Part shown: positions 1 through 12,400 of the stretch, in pieces
Position numbering within the stretch: position 1 is the first letter of the stretch
Layout: every line of letters begins with the position of its first letter
Origin: Micropterix aruncella
Taxonomy: Eukaryota > Arthropoda > Insecta > Lepidoptera > Micropterigidae
Assembly (NCBI GenBank): GCA_944548615.1
Contig: OX155965.1
Coordinates: forward strand, 22,968,756 to 23,032,755
Length of the DNA stretch: 64,000 nt
Reading direction: 5' to 3'
The notes under the pieces: generated by a model
Told to the model about the DNA's origin: nothing
The model's input: only the letters and a program-made list of their open reading frames with translations
Databases searched by the model: none
Made by a program: the position numbers and the translations under genes

Positions 1-480
1 TTTATAAAAAAAACATTCATTATCAATGTTATTATAGATAACCAAATAAATTGCTATTAGTATGTCCGTCAATGCTAACGTCAAAAACGTCGAAAAATGT
101 TTAAATTTAATGATTAAAAATGGTAAATAATATAATATATTAATGTTTAAATTACTGAGTTTTTATAATCAATCAGTCCTTTATAAGAGAAACCATTCTT
201 TATCAATGTAATGTCATTACATTATCAATGCCATCATGACATTATCATTGTCATCATGACATGACATTATCAATTTCATCATGACATGACATTATCAATG
301 TCATCAGTAAATGGCCGAATAAACTGCTATTAGTTTGGTAGACAAAGCTATCAGCGCCACGTGAAGGGTTGCCAAATCGTACTATCTAATACCATAAATA
401 ATCCATGTTAGTATGTACTCTAATACAATACAAAACCGTCACCTGCATGCTGCCTACAAGTAAACATCTGAAGATTCAGA
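1..480. repeat. Dispersed AT-rich repeat (family S), two adjacent copies
   Basis: Two partial copies of one dispersed sequence, about 1-100 and 165-480. The shared core reads as an ATTATCAATG-rich tract followed by a CTATCAGCGCCAC block. Related copies lie at about 18110-18300, 20343-20460 and 33640-33900. The second copy here contains a short internal tandem expansion (about 205-310) built on TCATCATGACAT and ATTATCAATG. No coding potential was seen. The family is probably a non-autonomous mobile element, but I could not define its ends. Confidence 0.55.
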
Positions 481-820
481 GAATTTGAGTTTTCTGATTT
501 ATATAAATTTATATTAGGGTAGTGGTACTACATTTTACGAAAACTAGATAACTGATTTCTAACGCTTACTATATATATTGATTATAAAACTGTATGATCA
601 ATGCGCGTATCTACATTCCTAATAGTCAGTGATGACTTAAAAAAATGTATCTTTGCGTTAACCCCAAATCGTGTCAGCAATAACTGAATATTGTGCAAGA
701 CTCGAAGTGTCTATTTTTGAAGTAGATATTCTATTTGTTTTTTTGCAACATTCAACTGACGTTATAATACAAACACTCTTCAATCACATATTAATTGGAT
801 ATACGATACCGTGCTATTTG

Positions 821-1221
821 TTAACCCTTTGAGGACAATAAGCTGTAGAGTACGGTTTTTTTTTTATGCATAAAACTGTTTTAAAGGGCGATGTAAATAA
901 CATGTATGTCAAGTTTTGTGAAAATTGGTTCAATAGATTTTGTATAAATTGATGGGACATAAATAATCAGATATCATACGTACTCAAAAGAAAAAAAATA
1001 TTATTGAAAAAGTCGCCATAAATTTTTATTTATTTATTTTAAATCACCAGAGTTCATTGGTCTTTAGCGATAATGAAAAAAACGATATTTTTTTAAACCA
1101 TATTTTTTGCTAATATTAAGATTCTGATGTCGCGATAACACGGAAAAATATAATTTATAAATTACCCGTATTCGATAATTTATAAAATGATTTTGATGTC
1201 CCATGGTCCTTAGAGGGTTAA
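821..1221. mobile_element. piggyBac-type MITE (family P2)
   Basis: A 401-bp element starts TTAACCCTTTGAGGACAATA and ends CCTTAGAGGGTTAA. The ends are imperfect inverted repeats opening with CCC next to TTAA, the usual signature and target duplication of piggyBac elements. The interior is AT-rich and non-coding. A diverged relative with the same internal order lies at about 20790-21250. Confidence 0.75.
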
Positions 1222-1560
1222 ACATTGAACATAGAGAATGTCGCTATCGCCTAAGAATATATAATTCTTCTGTGTACTAACTATCGCTATGACCAAAATG
1301 GTATGGTAACTTAGATTCGTTATACCTATTTTATACAAAACTAGAAAGAAACAGCGCCCTATATTCCCGTTGTAGGAAAGAAAGAGATAGAAGTCAGTTT
1401 CAAACTGTAAAACTCGCGGAATCGATTATGTCGCTTTTAGCTGATACGAAAATTAGTTGGGTTCGATTTCAAAGTATTTAATTAAATTACGTACCGCCGT
1501 GCTGGTATATGCTACAAAGAGCCTGAAATAAATCTAACAATAGGCCAGGAGCTAGCGACA
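1222..1560. other. Intergenic, nothing recognised
   Basis: AT-rich sequence between a piggyBac-type MITE and a large inverted repeat. I see no exon, RNA gene or clear repeat end here. Confidence 0.4.
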
Positions 1561-1565
1561 AAAAT

Positions 1566-2076
1566 TGGAAGGGTTTTGGAAAAGCTGATACTTTCAGATC
1601 AGACAGAATTTTGTCCATAGAATGCCGGAGTAGAGTCAGCAGGCCAGATTCCCGGACAACTGGCGCTGGGGTACTAGGAAATGTGTGATTGCAATGTTTT
1701 GGAAAAGCTGAAAATTCATCAGGGTGCAATAAATAACTTGAAACATGGTCAGACTGTTTGATCGGTCTATGACGCATCGGAATACCGTGCCACGCAATTT
1801 AATGGTCGCAATGGCGCAATATAATGTTATGGAGATGCAGATGCCACGCGTTGGATTATGAAGCTGTATGACCATATGTTTCGAGTTCTTTATCGCATCC
1901 ACTGTCTACTGATGAATTTTCAGCTTTTCCAAAACAATTTGTGGGTACTAATTGAAATCACACCTTCCCTAGTACGCCAGCGACCGGAATCTGGCCTACT
2001 GACTGTATTCCGCCATTCTATGTCCAAAATACTGTCTGATTTAAAAGTATCAGCTTTTCCAAACTACTGCAATTTC
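1566..2076. repeat. Large imperfect inverted repeat (fold-back)
   Basis: The left arm (about 1566-1770) reads as the reverse complement of the right arm (about 1858-2076). Shared blocks include GTTTTGGAAAAGCTGA against CAGCTTTTCCAAAAC, and ACAGAATTTTGTCCATAGAATG against its partner near 2020. A spacer of roughly 90 bp separates them. Short frames over both arms are reflections of each other, not genes. It may be a fold-back element or two opposed copies of one repeat. Confidence 0.65.
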
Positions 2077-2109
2077 TCTGTCTACTATTGCAAAAAGAGC
2101 CGTTTCGTG

Positions 2110-2445
2110 ACTTGCGCGATCACAGTCGTAGGGGATTCGTGAGCGCGGAAATCTGCATGCCCTCTCTCTCTCTCCTTTATAAAGTCCTGAATAGTCCCAT
2201 AGCACCTCCTTACCTTAAAAAAATTCTCCCGTTAGGAAGTCATGGTGTTCCACACAGGTCAAGTCAGGATAACGCCATAGCAATTCCACTACATCAGTCT
2301 TTTTTTTTCACCAACTCATTTTCCGTCCACTATGCTCGACTTTGGAACCAGCTTCCGCATGCTATTCGTCTTGCAACTTCGTTGCCCTGCTTCAAGGCGT
2401 TACTGAAAGAACATTTTCTCTCTCAAAATATTAACTAAGCATCAA
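2110..2445 (+). mobile_element. LINE 3' fragment (RT C-terminal tail)
   Basis: An open frame ending at 2438 encodes a tail of the kind that closes CR1/jockey-type reverse transcriptase ORFs: small basic segments, then ARLWNQLPHAIR, then a short FKALLKEHFL end. The catalytic domain is missing, so the copy is 5'-truncated. It is followed by a poly-pyrimidine stretch and a TATG/TATA microsatellite at about 2590-2670. Confidence 0.6.
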
Positions 2446-2589
2446 CCCCGCCCCTCTCCCTCCTTCCCTTTCCTTTTTTGTTGTTGATTGGATAAATAGG
2501 CCAATAAGAACTTTGTAATATTTATCATTTTATATATGTAGATATTTTTATTTATCTGTAGTTCCTATGTATCTATTATTATATACATC

Positions 2590-2670
2590 AATTATATTTT
2601 ATATGTAGGTATGTATATGTATGTATGTATATGTATGTATGTATGTATATGTATATATGTTTATGTATGT
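2590..2670. repeat. Microsatellite (TATG/TGTA)n
   Basis: Repeated GTATGTATAT units, interrupted, sit between two LINE 3' ends in opposite orientation. LINE tails of this type often end in or next to simple repeats. Confidence 0.8.
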
Positions 2671-2684
2671 TTGTTTGTTTGATT

Positions 2685-3140
2685 GAAAAGCTTTATTGCA
2701 CACACAAACGAGTACAATGCGATGGGCCTATTGCCAAGTGGCAATATCTTCCGGCCATATCGCCAGGGTTATTGTGACTAAAGGTTTATGTGGGCAAATT
2801 GATGTATAAAAGGAGTCATACACTTAAGTAATAGTCATCATAGAATATAAAACAGTAATTAGTAACGTATCTCAACTATATATCGAGGAAAGGAATGGAA
2901 TATGTGGACAAGCAAAGGAGGCGGGAGAGGAGGGGTATTCAAGAGTTGAGTAAATGTCTCTTTAGAGATTTTTAAACCCGCTCAGGTTTTCAAGTTGTCT
3001 TATGAGCAAAGGTACGAAATTACAGAGTAGCCTGCACTGCGAAAGGCCTGGACATGAAAGTTGATGAATGCTGAGGTATAGCCAGTAATAGATTTTCCTG
3101 AGAGCGCAATGGAGGGCCATGGGATGAGCTGTCTCATTAT
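2685..3140 (-). mobile_element. LINE 3' fragment, same family as 10740-11060
   Basis: Read on the minus strand, the sequence contains GGAAAATCTATTACTGGCTA followed by CATTCATCAACTTTCATGT and a stretch ending ACTTGAAAACCT. The same order is found on the plus strand at 10880-11010. The 3' terminus is near 2690, before a GTTTGTTT-type simple repeat. It is 5'-truncated and non-functional. Confidence 0.6.
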
Positions 3141-3460
3141 TTCATTTATTTAATATTACAACGGCTGGCTGTAAGATATCGCTAAACGATAAGCCCGCCG
3201 TTTGTACTAAATTAAAATAGAATGTAGGTTTTCCTTACCAATGTAAGTATTTTAGTAGGTACAATAAAGGTATTTTTTCTTTATTTCAGCTTTTCTATCT
3301 CAAATCAACGGGCCATGATTTTTGCCGTAGTCTGCACCTAACTAGTTCCATTTCGTTTTTAATTTTCGAATAAAGAAGCCAGGGCTTAGCACGCCAAACG
3401 TCATAAATTATTTTATTAATTTTTCTTTTCATCAAAATCATTCAAAATTCATGTGTCGAA

Positions 3461-6400
3461 ATGAGCCGCCTCAAAAATAAATTTGATGACATAAATAAGA
3501 AACCAACAACGATGACTCAACATCAATTCGCAGATTGGCTTTCCCACAGAGAAAGAGTGAGTATATTATTTTGTTGAGCAGGACATAATCCAGTTGTACA
3601 TTTACTGTAGTTCTTCTTGTGTATCATCGGTATTCCTTATGTTTTTATACGACTAACAAAAAAGGAGTGTAGTGTGTTCAGAGTTCATCTATGTATGTTT
3701 TCCGTTTCTTTATTCAACCGTAACTTCTAAACGCTTGAACCGATATAGAAATGTTTGTCATCCTGAGTGTCGTAGGGTGCCGTAACTGTCCAAATATTAA
3801 GTAAGTAGTTGTCTAAATATACAAATGGCAATAAATTAACATAAATATATCGTGTTTAAAGTCAAATGAAAGACCTGATTGAGTACATTCCGGAAATATA
3901 AAGCAATAGAAAATGAACACAACCCATACGATCATTCTAGACGAATGCCCAACTAGACCAAAAAGCCTGTATCTGGGCATACGAAATATACTGCCTTTGT
4001 TTTTTGAGTAGTACTGGCGCTATTTGACTAATAGACTACTTTCAATGCTAACACTAAGATAATATCACATATTAATACAAATATACATGATAAAGGGTTA
4101 GTTACATACACATAATTTCCATAAACCCACTAAGGCCATACGCACAATCGAGTATAGGCCGATTGATCGGATTAAACAAGACATTTTCATAAACCATCTG
4201 TCTAAAATCGATTGGTCATCTTGTTTAAAAACACATTCCCCTGAAGACAATCTCAACACTCTTAGCAACCTAATTATGTCTGCTTTTGATTTGTTTGCCC
4301 CGATACGAAATCATACGATACGTGAAATAAATACACCGTGGATAAGTGACGAAATCAAGCAGCTCATGTTCCGTCGCGATAAACTTGCTAAGGAAGCTCG
4401 TATTAGTGAACACTACAGGAAACCTTATAATCATTTAAGAAATTATATTAATAGTTTGTGTAAGCAGGCGAAGAGTGAATATTTTTCTCATCATGTTAAT
4501 ACTAATTTAAAAAATAGCAAAATGTTATGGAAAGAAATCAATCACCTGACAAATGCAAACTCTTTTGATAGCGCCTTGCCACCAAACTTCGATGCAGAGT
4601 CGTTAAATGTATATTTCTCTGACAACTCAAAAATTTTAAAAGCGGACGTAGATTCTATTCAGTATTACAATATGTATCCTAATTTACGCAACATCAATAC
4701 CTTGCAGTTTAATAAGGTGTCTAAAGGTGCGATTCCACCAAAATAGTGTGCAGCACATTTGCTTGCACACATTTTGTGCAAAACTCCAACAGTGCAGGTA
4801 CTAAGCTGGTGTCGCATTTGGCTTCCGTCTCCACTGGTAAGGCTGTGCGTAACTTTTGTAAGCGCACAGTTCAGCACACTTGTGCGCGAACATGTTCACT
4901 GAGCAGAGTTTCTGCCGCAGAGTATTGAGCCAAAATAATCTTCCATTTTCTCATTACCTCAGTCGAGTCACAATTGAAACTTTGCGCCAACTCTTGAGTG
5001 GCGTCGTGTTTTTTGTTTTTATTTTTATAATCACTGTGACTAGAATCCCATAATACAGGATAAGTTTCAATAGCTTGAATAAAATAAATAATTTTATCAT
5101 TCGTCCAATCCATATTTAGCTTGGTTAATTAACAATGTACGCGCACAAATCAATGTTTTCACTCCGGTAGCGGAAGCAAGACTGAGTTCGCGCACAACAG
5201 GTTTGTACACGTCGACGCGAGTCCACTGCCTGCATGTGTGCGCGCACAAAAGTATACAGATGTGCGCGAACATTTCTAGAATGTTCGCGCACAATTTGTT
5301 ATTGTTTGCTTTAGTGAGTCGACCAGAATAAACATTTGTGTCGCACAATGTGCATTGCAGTGCCGCACAGTTCTGCACACTGGTGGAATCGCATCTTTAC
5401 AGGGAAGTCACGAAATATATAAATGAAATTAGCTCAAATGCGATTGGGAATGATGGCATTTCTATCAAAATGTTAAAAATCTGTTTGCCATATATAATTG
5501 AGTACATTACCGCTATAATAAACAAGTGCATCGAAACCTGTCAAGTGCCACGTCAGTGGAAAATTTCACTGATTCGCCCGATTCCAAAGAAAACACCTGT
5601 TTCTAGTTTTAAAGATCTCCGCCCTATCAGTATTCTTCCTTGCTTTTCAAAAATCTTGGAGAATGCTATTTATTCACAAATGATTCCTTTTATCGCGAAA
5701 AATAATCTGCTTCCTGATTACCAGTCTGGCTTTCGCCGCAATCATAGCACCTCTACTGCGCTGGCGCACGTCACAAATTTATGTCTATCCAACATGGATA
5801 AAGGCAAAGCAACTACCCTCATACTTTTAGATTATAGCAAGGCTTTTGATTCTCTGGATCACTCTCTTCTGGTGGCAAAACTTTTACATCTAGGCTTTTC
5901 TGGGTCAGCATGCGAATTGATACGTAGTTATCTGTCAGAGCGTTTTCATAAAGTAATTTTGAAAGATGTATCTGGCCGTCAATCGATTTTCTCTCTTCGT
6001 GAAGTTAAAACAGGCGTACCACAGGGATCGATACTGGGCCCGGTCTTATTTGCACTATATACTTCTGACATAGCTGCAAATTTTGAAAACTGTCGCTATC
6101 ATCTATATGCCGACGACACTCAATTAATGCATTCCATAGACACGAATTGTCCATTTTCAGCAGTCAGCCTAATCAATGCCGATCTTGAAAGATTATCCGC
6201 TTGGTCCAATAAACATGGCTTACAAATCAACCCTTCGAAGTCATGTTTTATGATTATTTTGTCGAAACAGGGCAGGACTAAAATTGCTAACTATGGCTCT
6301 CTTCCTATAATGGTGGACAGTTTGCCAATACCACTGGTCACTACGGCTAAAAATCTGGGTATTCTATTTGATGGAAAATTACGGTTTGAGGAACATGTCA

Positions 6401-9400
6401 GCAAAAGCGTTGGGTGGGGTTTCTCACGTCTAAAGGCCTTATACAGAATTCGGGAGTACCTCAGCGTCAGAATCAGAATACTACTTGTAAATGCCCTTAT
6501 ATTGTCTATAATGGACTATGGCGACTGTGTGTACGGCCCCTGTCTATATAGGAAGACTGAGCGGAGACTTCAGAGACTGCAAAATGCCTGCGCAAGATTT
6601 TGCTTTAGGGTTCCTCCACGTCATCATGTGTCACCATTCCTTGCGAAAGCTTCCATGTTGAATATGAGTAAAAGAAGGCAGCTCCATCTTGCGACCCTTG
6701 TACTCAAGGTAGTACGCAATAAACAGCCGCGATATCTTTACTCTATTATGACGTGGTCCCGTAACCGGCATGTTCATTCAACACGGGCACGTGAACAACT
6801 TGCTATAATACCCAAGCACAAAACTACACATTTCCAGTGCAGCTTTTCGTATTATTCTGCGGTTGTATGGAATCGGTTGGGAATGGCTTTGCGATCGAAA
6901 TCAATTATTGCAGTATTTAAGGACCACTTTAAAAGTTTATTATTAAAGGAAGATATTTAGATGTCATAATTTGATTTTATTTTAAAATAACTATTGCTAA
7001 TTGGATTATTACTATTGTCTTCGTTTATTTATTAATTTGTAACCTGATTATTTAATGTTAAATATTTTGATTTTGATTATTTTTGATTTATTATATGTAG
7101 ATTATTAAATTTATGTAATTACGTTATTTTCTTTTAATATCATTTGATATTAAATATCTTGATGTTATCATTTGATGTTAAATATCTTGATTTTGATTAT
7201 TTCGATTTGTGTATTTATTTGATTATGATTATTTGGATTTTTTGTTTTAAGATTTATTTGATTTGGTTATTTTATTTTAAAAATCATATACCTATGTATC
7301 AATAATTAATAGGTGTGTCCTGAAAACCAGGATAAGAGATATCCTGAGGATACCCCTAATTTGCAGCTTTTGTAGCTTTATTTCATAGTCTTTGTGTATT
7401 TATAGTTTTAATTTTTAATCTGTGTGTTCTTGTTTTTTTCTTGTATATGTTTTTTATAACAGCTGCAAATAAATAAATAAATAAATAAATAAATATACAC
7501 ATATACACATATACACATTCAAACATACACCATTGATTTTATAGTAAAATCAATGCATACACCCTTACATATATGCATATACACACAACATACACATACA
7601 TCTACATAGACATATATTTTAAATTATTTATGAAGCAATTCCATTTCAGTCTTAGCACGACCTACATCGTAAAGGAGTCATTTTTTTTATTTCTGTCTTA
7701 AATAGGTGTACATTTCGAACATTTTTTACTGACTCTTCTAAAGTATTTTAGTATTTTACTGACTCTTCTAAATCGGTTCAATCGTTTAAAAGTTATGGTG
7801 AAATAAAAAAACGGAAAACATACATAGATGAATCCTGAACACATTACACTCCTTTTTTTGGGCAGTCGTGTAATAAAGAATTACCTTTCATTTCTGTTAG
7901 TACCTAACTAAGTAAGGTTATTTTGCAGTTGAAAAATGTGACAGCCGTCACGAACAATCGTCCGGCACATATAGATCCTAGAGTATATTTAAAAGCTACA
8001 GGTCTTCGCGAAGATACAATGGACTTGCGACACATTCTAGCTGAAAATGTCAAACTACTCCAGAGAATCAACCGCATCAACAAAACTGGGGTAAGTAAGC
8101 TCATTGATTTTATAACACTATAAAATCAATGGTAAGCTCTATACTTTTACTTTCCTGGCAGAGGGAAAATATTGTTAACGAACTTCTTGTGTCTGTGTGT
8201 GTGGGTGTGTGTGCGTGTGTGTGCGTATTCCGCCACGATAGCGCCCAAACGCTTGATCCGATTAAGCCTAAATTTGGCACGCAGGCATCATTCGATCCGA
8301 AATTCTTTTTCTTCCGTGGGCCCCGCCTTATCTAGAGTGCTTTAATAGATACTTAAGTACCAAAATCGTATCGGGGGGGGGGACAGGGGACGCATCTTCC
8401 CCGAATTTTTTTGAGGAAAAAATATAGTGGAGAAAAGATGGAGAATCAGGGACTTATGCACCAAATGTCAGGCACTTTTCCAGGGGGGGGGGGGGGGGGT
8501 GATAGTTGGCATTTTCATCCGGAAATCCGGCGTATTTTTGTTTCATTGTACCTACCTACTGGTAAAATCAAGAGTTTGGTGGGTGCCGCACGCGCGTTGT
8601 TTTTTGAACGAATGTCACCCGCCCTTCGAAACTAAAGTCTGGATACGTGCCTGGCTGAGACAAAGGGACGTTTATACGCCCAGAGTAGGTTTTTTGAGTA
8701 TTACCTATTTTACATGAAATTAGCTCTCTAACGGTAAGTCAGTAAGTCATATTGGACCATAAAACCGGGAGCTAATGGGCCCTTGCTGGGCTGGCTACGA
8801 AGACCCATTTGTTCCGGGTCGGTCACACTCACGGGTCAACACCCACGCATGAAGCGCGAGCCCGGGCAGGACTCTGGCCTGAGGGTCAGTTTCCCCCAGG
8901 AGTCAATCTTATGGCGCTCCTGGACGGTCTCCGCACCTTGCTGCGTAAGCCAATCGATTGTGCATTCTGACTCACAGTCGGGGGAATCTGGAAACAGTAC
9001 TGTTTCCTATAGAGCGGGGGTGGTTGTTGACCTTACGGCAACTGCTCTTGACGCGACCATCGGCTACCCGATTCCGGGTGAACAGCCGGGCAAAGGATGC
9101 CGTGGTCCACGATAGATTCGGTTGACACCATTTCACCGCTACGTAACGGAGAAGACCGAGCAAGCGACCTCAAACTCGAAACCAGTCGGGAGACCGGAGT
9201 AATCTGGTCGCAACTGGAAGTAAGGGCGTGAGTGTTGGCCCGCTGGGTAACATACCTGGCTATCTCGCGGATAAGGCGTTGGCCTCTTACGGGGATATGG
9301 CGGATCTTGACGGTGGTTTTGTTTTGTCCTAAGTCTTCTACCTACGCCCACCTCACGGGAGACACAACGATAAATTTCTTTAAAACTTCCTGAGGTGACG

Positions 9401-12400
9401 GGTTCGCCCGTTGTAAGTTGACAGCTCTAGTTGGACCATAAAACCAAAATGGACCGTATCGGTGGCGCCTTATAGATTAAATAGACTTCCAGTATATTTT
9501 AAACTTCTTTTTTTCAGAACCTCCTGAGGGCCACTTCGAGGCCTCGCATTGTTACTTAGTCATCGATTGTTAAACCATTCGTTCTTTTATCAACAATCAT
9601 CCAATTTGTTTTTCCAATACTTTCGAAGGGATACATCGATTGCTGGAACTTCCCAACGTGCGAAGATCAATCCGTCACGAAAGCTCGATTTAGGCATGGA
9701 GAGTATAAAAAGATCGCCAAAGAAAACAAGGAAATTTACAAGAGAGTTACTAATCCGGTAAGTGTTTTGGCTAAGCAAAGCGAAGCTTCGAGAAGCCTAT
9801 GACCAGTTGCGGATCAACCCATTTAGGGGCCCTTAGGCCGTCGAAATATCGCACTTTTCGGGGCCCCTTTGGGCTGTAAAGCTTGTGTAGCTTATAGCTT
9901 AATCCTGCACTATCTATAACCACAAATGGAAGTCAAATTCATTTTGCATGTCTTTTTGTGCGCACGATGTTTGTTTGTTTCGTTTGTTTATACTCTTTAT
10001 TGTGAAATATCATAATGGACGGGTTTATTGTCATATGACAATCTCTTACAACCAACCCTACTATGACATGTTATATATATATATATATATATATGTGTGC
10101 GTGTAACATGTGTGTAAGTGTGTGTCTTGTTATTGCATTCCATCGACGATCCCAACGGAAAATGGTGACCCAGCCGGGAATCGAACCCGGGACCTTACAA
10201 TGTAAGATCAGGCGACCTAACCACTATGCCACCGGGCCGATGTCTCAAGAACGTTTATTTATTGGTGGGAGAACTTGATTAGATTTATTTATTTATTTAT
10301 TAATATTTCACACACATTTATAATAATAGATTAATAAGCTTAAAATCTACCTTGCTGGAGTAGTGCCCGTACTAAGGTAGACTTTTATGGAAACTGTATG
10401 TATTCTTTTTTCCTTTTTTTTTAGTTGGTAAGTGCAACATAATGTAGCATTGCTTTATGTGGTAGCTCTATATTTACACAAATATTACATATTATACTTA
10501 GCATAATTTAGTAACCGTGTATGTGTATAATATATGATTATTGAATAATATTAAATAATCATATATACACATACACATATATACATATACATCTACACAT
10601 ATACATACACATATATACATATATACATTTATACATATAATCTATGCATATAGGGTTCCGTATCTAAGAAGAAAATGGGGGCGCCAAACAAACGGATTCA
10701 GAACGCGTGTATTCTATTTGTTTATTCCCTGAAGAAGTTTGATCACATTTCGACCTTTCGTAGGCAAATGGAGTAACTCACCGATAGACGATGTCGGGAT
10801 TTTCACATACTCACCTTATTCAAACGTGCCTTCTTATTTGTATAATCTCCTCTCGCCGCTTTCATCACATGCCCTTTCATTGCACTTTCAGGAAAATCTA
10901 TTACTGGCTATACCTCAGCATTCATCAACTTTCATGTTCAAGTCATTTGAAGTTCAAGCGGCCCGAATATGGAACTCTGTGCCTTTGCCACTGAAATAAC
11001 TTGAAAACCTAATCTGGTTTAAAAAATCTATTAATAGACCATTTACCTAATGTATAAATACTATATCGTGTTGAGTATCAAACGAAAGGCCTGATTGAAT
11101 ACATTCAAAAATATATGTATATTTATTAATAAATATATAAACCACAAATATTTCATAAAGAAACGATTACTTGAGCACCGATGGCAACCGACTGAGTGCG
11201 GCGGCGGCGGCACGCGCTCGTCACGAGATAACTGCCTCAGGGCGCTCAGCCCGCGATGCCACACTTAGTAAGCCGGGTCAATGTGCCCGGCTAAATCAAA
11301 TTCTCGACAAAATCGGCTATTTTTACTTTCCAGTGCCTCGCGGTGAGACGTCGGCTTCTTAGAGGCATGTTGGCGGAGCTAGGCTGTGGACTGAGTTATC
11401 CCTAGTCTGTGTAATCACCTCACGGCTGAAAGAAAGATCTATATCGTTATAACAGGATGGCGGTGTCGACAACAACGGGCGAACCCGTCACCCCAGGCTG
11501 GTATAACGATATATATCGTTCTTTCATCCGTGGGATGAGCGTAGAAGACTTTGGGACAAGACAATCTACTGTCTAGTTCACCAGCAACCCATTAGAGACC
11601 AACGCCTTACGGCGAGGCACCGGGAAAAGTACCCAGCGGGCAGCCTCACCCCCTAACTACCCGTTTTGGCAGGATATCTCCGTCTGGAATTAACCTTCAG
11701 GATACCTCCGTCCTCCCGAGCGGTTACGGGTCCGAAGTCGCTTACGCGACTTCTATCTGTTGTATTACAGCGGTAATTCAGTTTGAATTTATCGCGGATC
11801 TGGGCGTTCTATGATTGTGTTGGGTTGATTTAGTTAAGTAAAATGACGCAACGAATTGGTCGCTTAGCACAGAATAAGGTTCTGAACCAGAGTGTCTTTT
11901 TGGCATTGCAGATACTCAAGACGTGGACAGCAAAGGAGTATATGGAGCAATGGAAAAAGACAGAAAGTTTTATCAAGTCAATATGCAGGTGAGAAGTTTA
12001 GCCAGTGTTATGTTTCGATTCCCCTCGCAAAGTTCCCAGAATAATAACTATTAGGGGTATTCATAACTATGTAGGTACTTTTAAGGGCCCTCTTTGTGCA
12101 AAATGTCTAGAAAAAACTTTAAATCCACACTAATACAAGTAAATATATTAAAACACTAAAAAACTCGATTGTCGTTACAGAAAATGAACTTTTGTATTTG
12201 TAATTATTTGTATTACGGTTTTTTTATATAAAATATTTGTAGCTTATGCATTTATCCATATAGATACATGTATATTTCCGGAATGTACTCACTCAGACTT
12301 TTCATTTGCCACTAAACACGATATATTTATGTTAAGTCATTGGCATTTTTTGGACATATAGATACTTACTTGATATTTAGGTTATATTAGATATTTAGGT

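Larger units (their letters stand above)
4128..7495 (+). mobile_element. CR1/jockey-like LINE, 5'-truncated, interrupted
   Basis: The non-LTR element sits in intron 1 of the cyclophilin-fusion gene. Coding similarity begins near 4128 in the linker between endonuclease and reverse transcriptase, so the endonuclease is gone. The frame continues to about 4721, is broken by a DNA element (4724-5397), then resumes through the whole reverse transcriptase to a stop at 6960. About 500 bp of AT-rich 3' UTR follows, ending in an (AAAT)n tail at about 7468-7495, typical of CR1-like 3' ends. Without the insert the two coding halves appear to be off by one base. Confidence 0.85.

Noticed and set aside
8783..9115. 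Frames within the GC-rich retroposon copies
   Set aside because: They are not conserved between the four copies, which differ by frame-breaking indels.
9518..9628. Extension of exon 3 to the strong acceptor at 9517
   Set aside because: It meets an in-frame TAG at 9557, and the 9629 start gives the conserved GYIDCWN join.
10160..10238. Apparent tRNA gene on the minus strand
   Set aside because: The A- and B-boxes are present, but the anticodon arm is not normal. The same head with the same body recurs at 50.7-51.1 kb, so it is a SINE.
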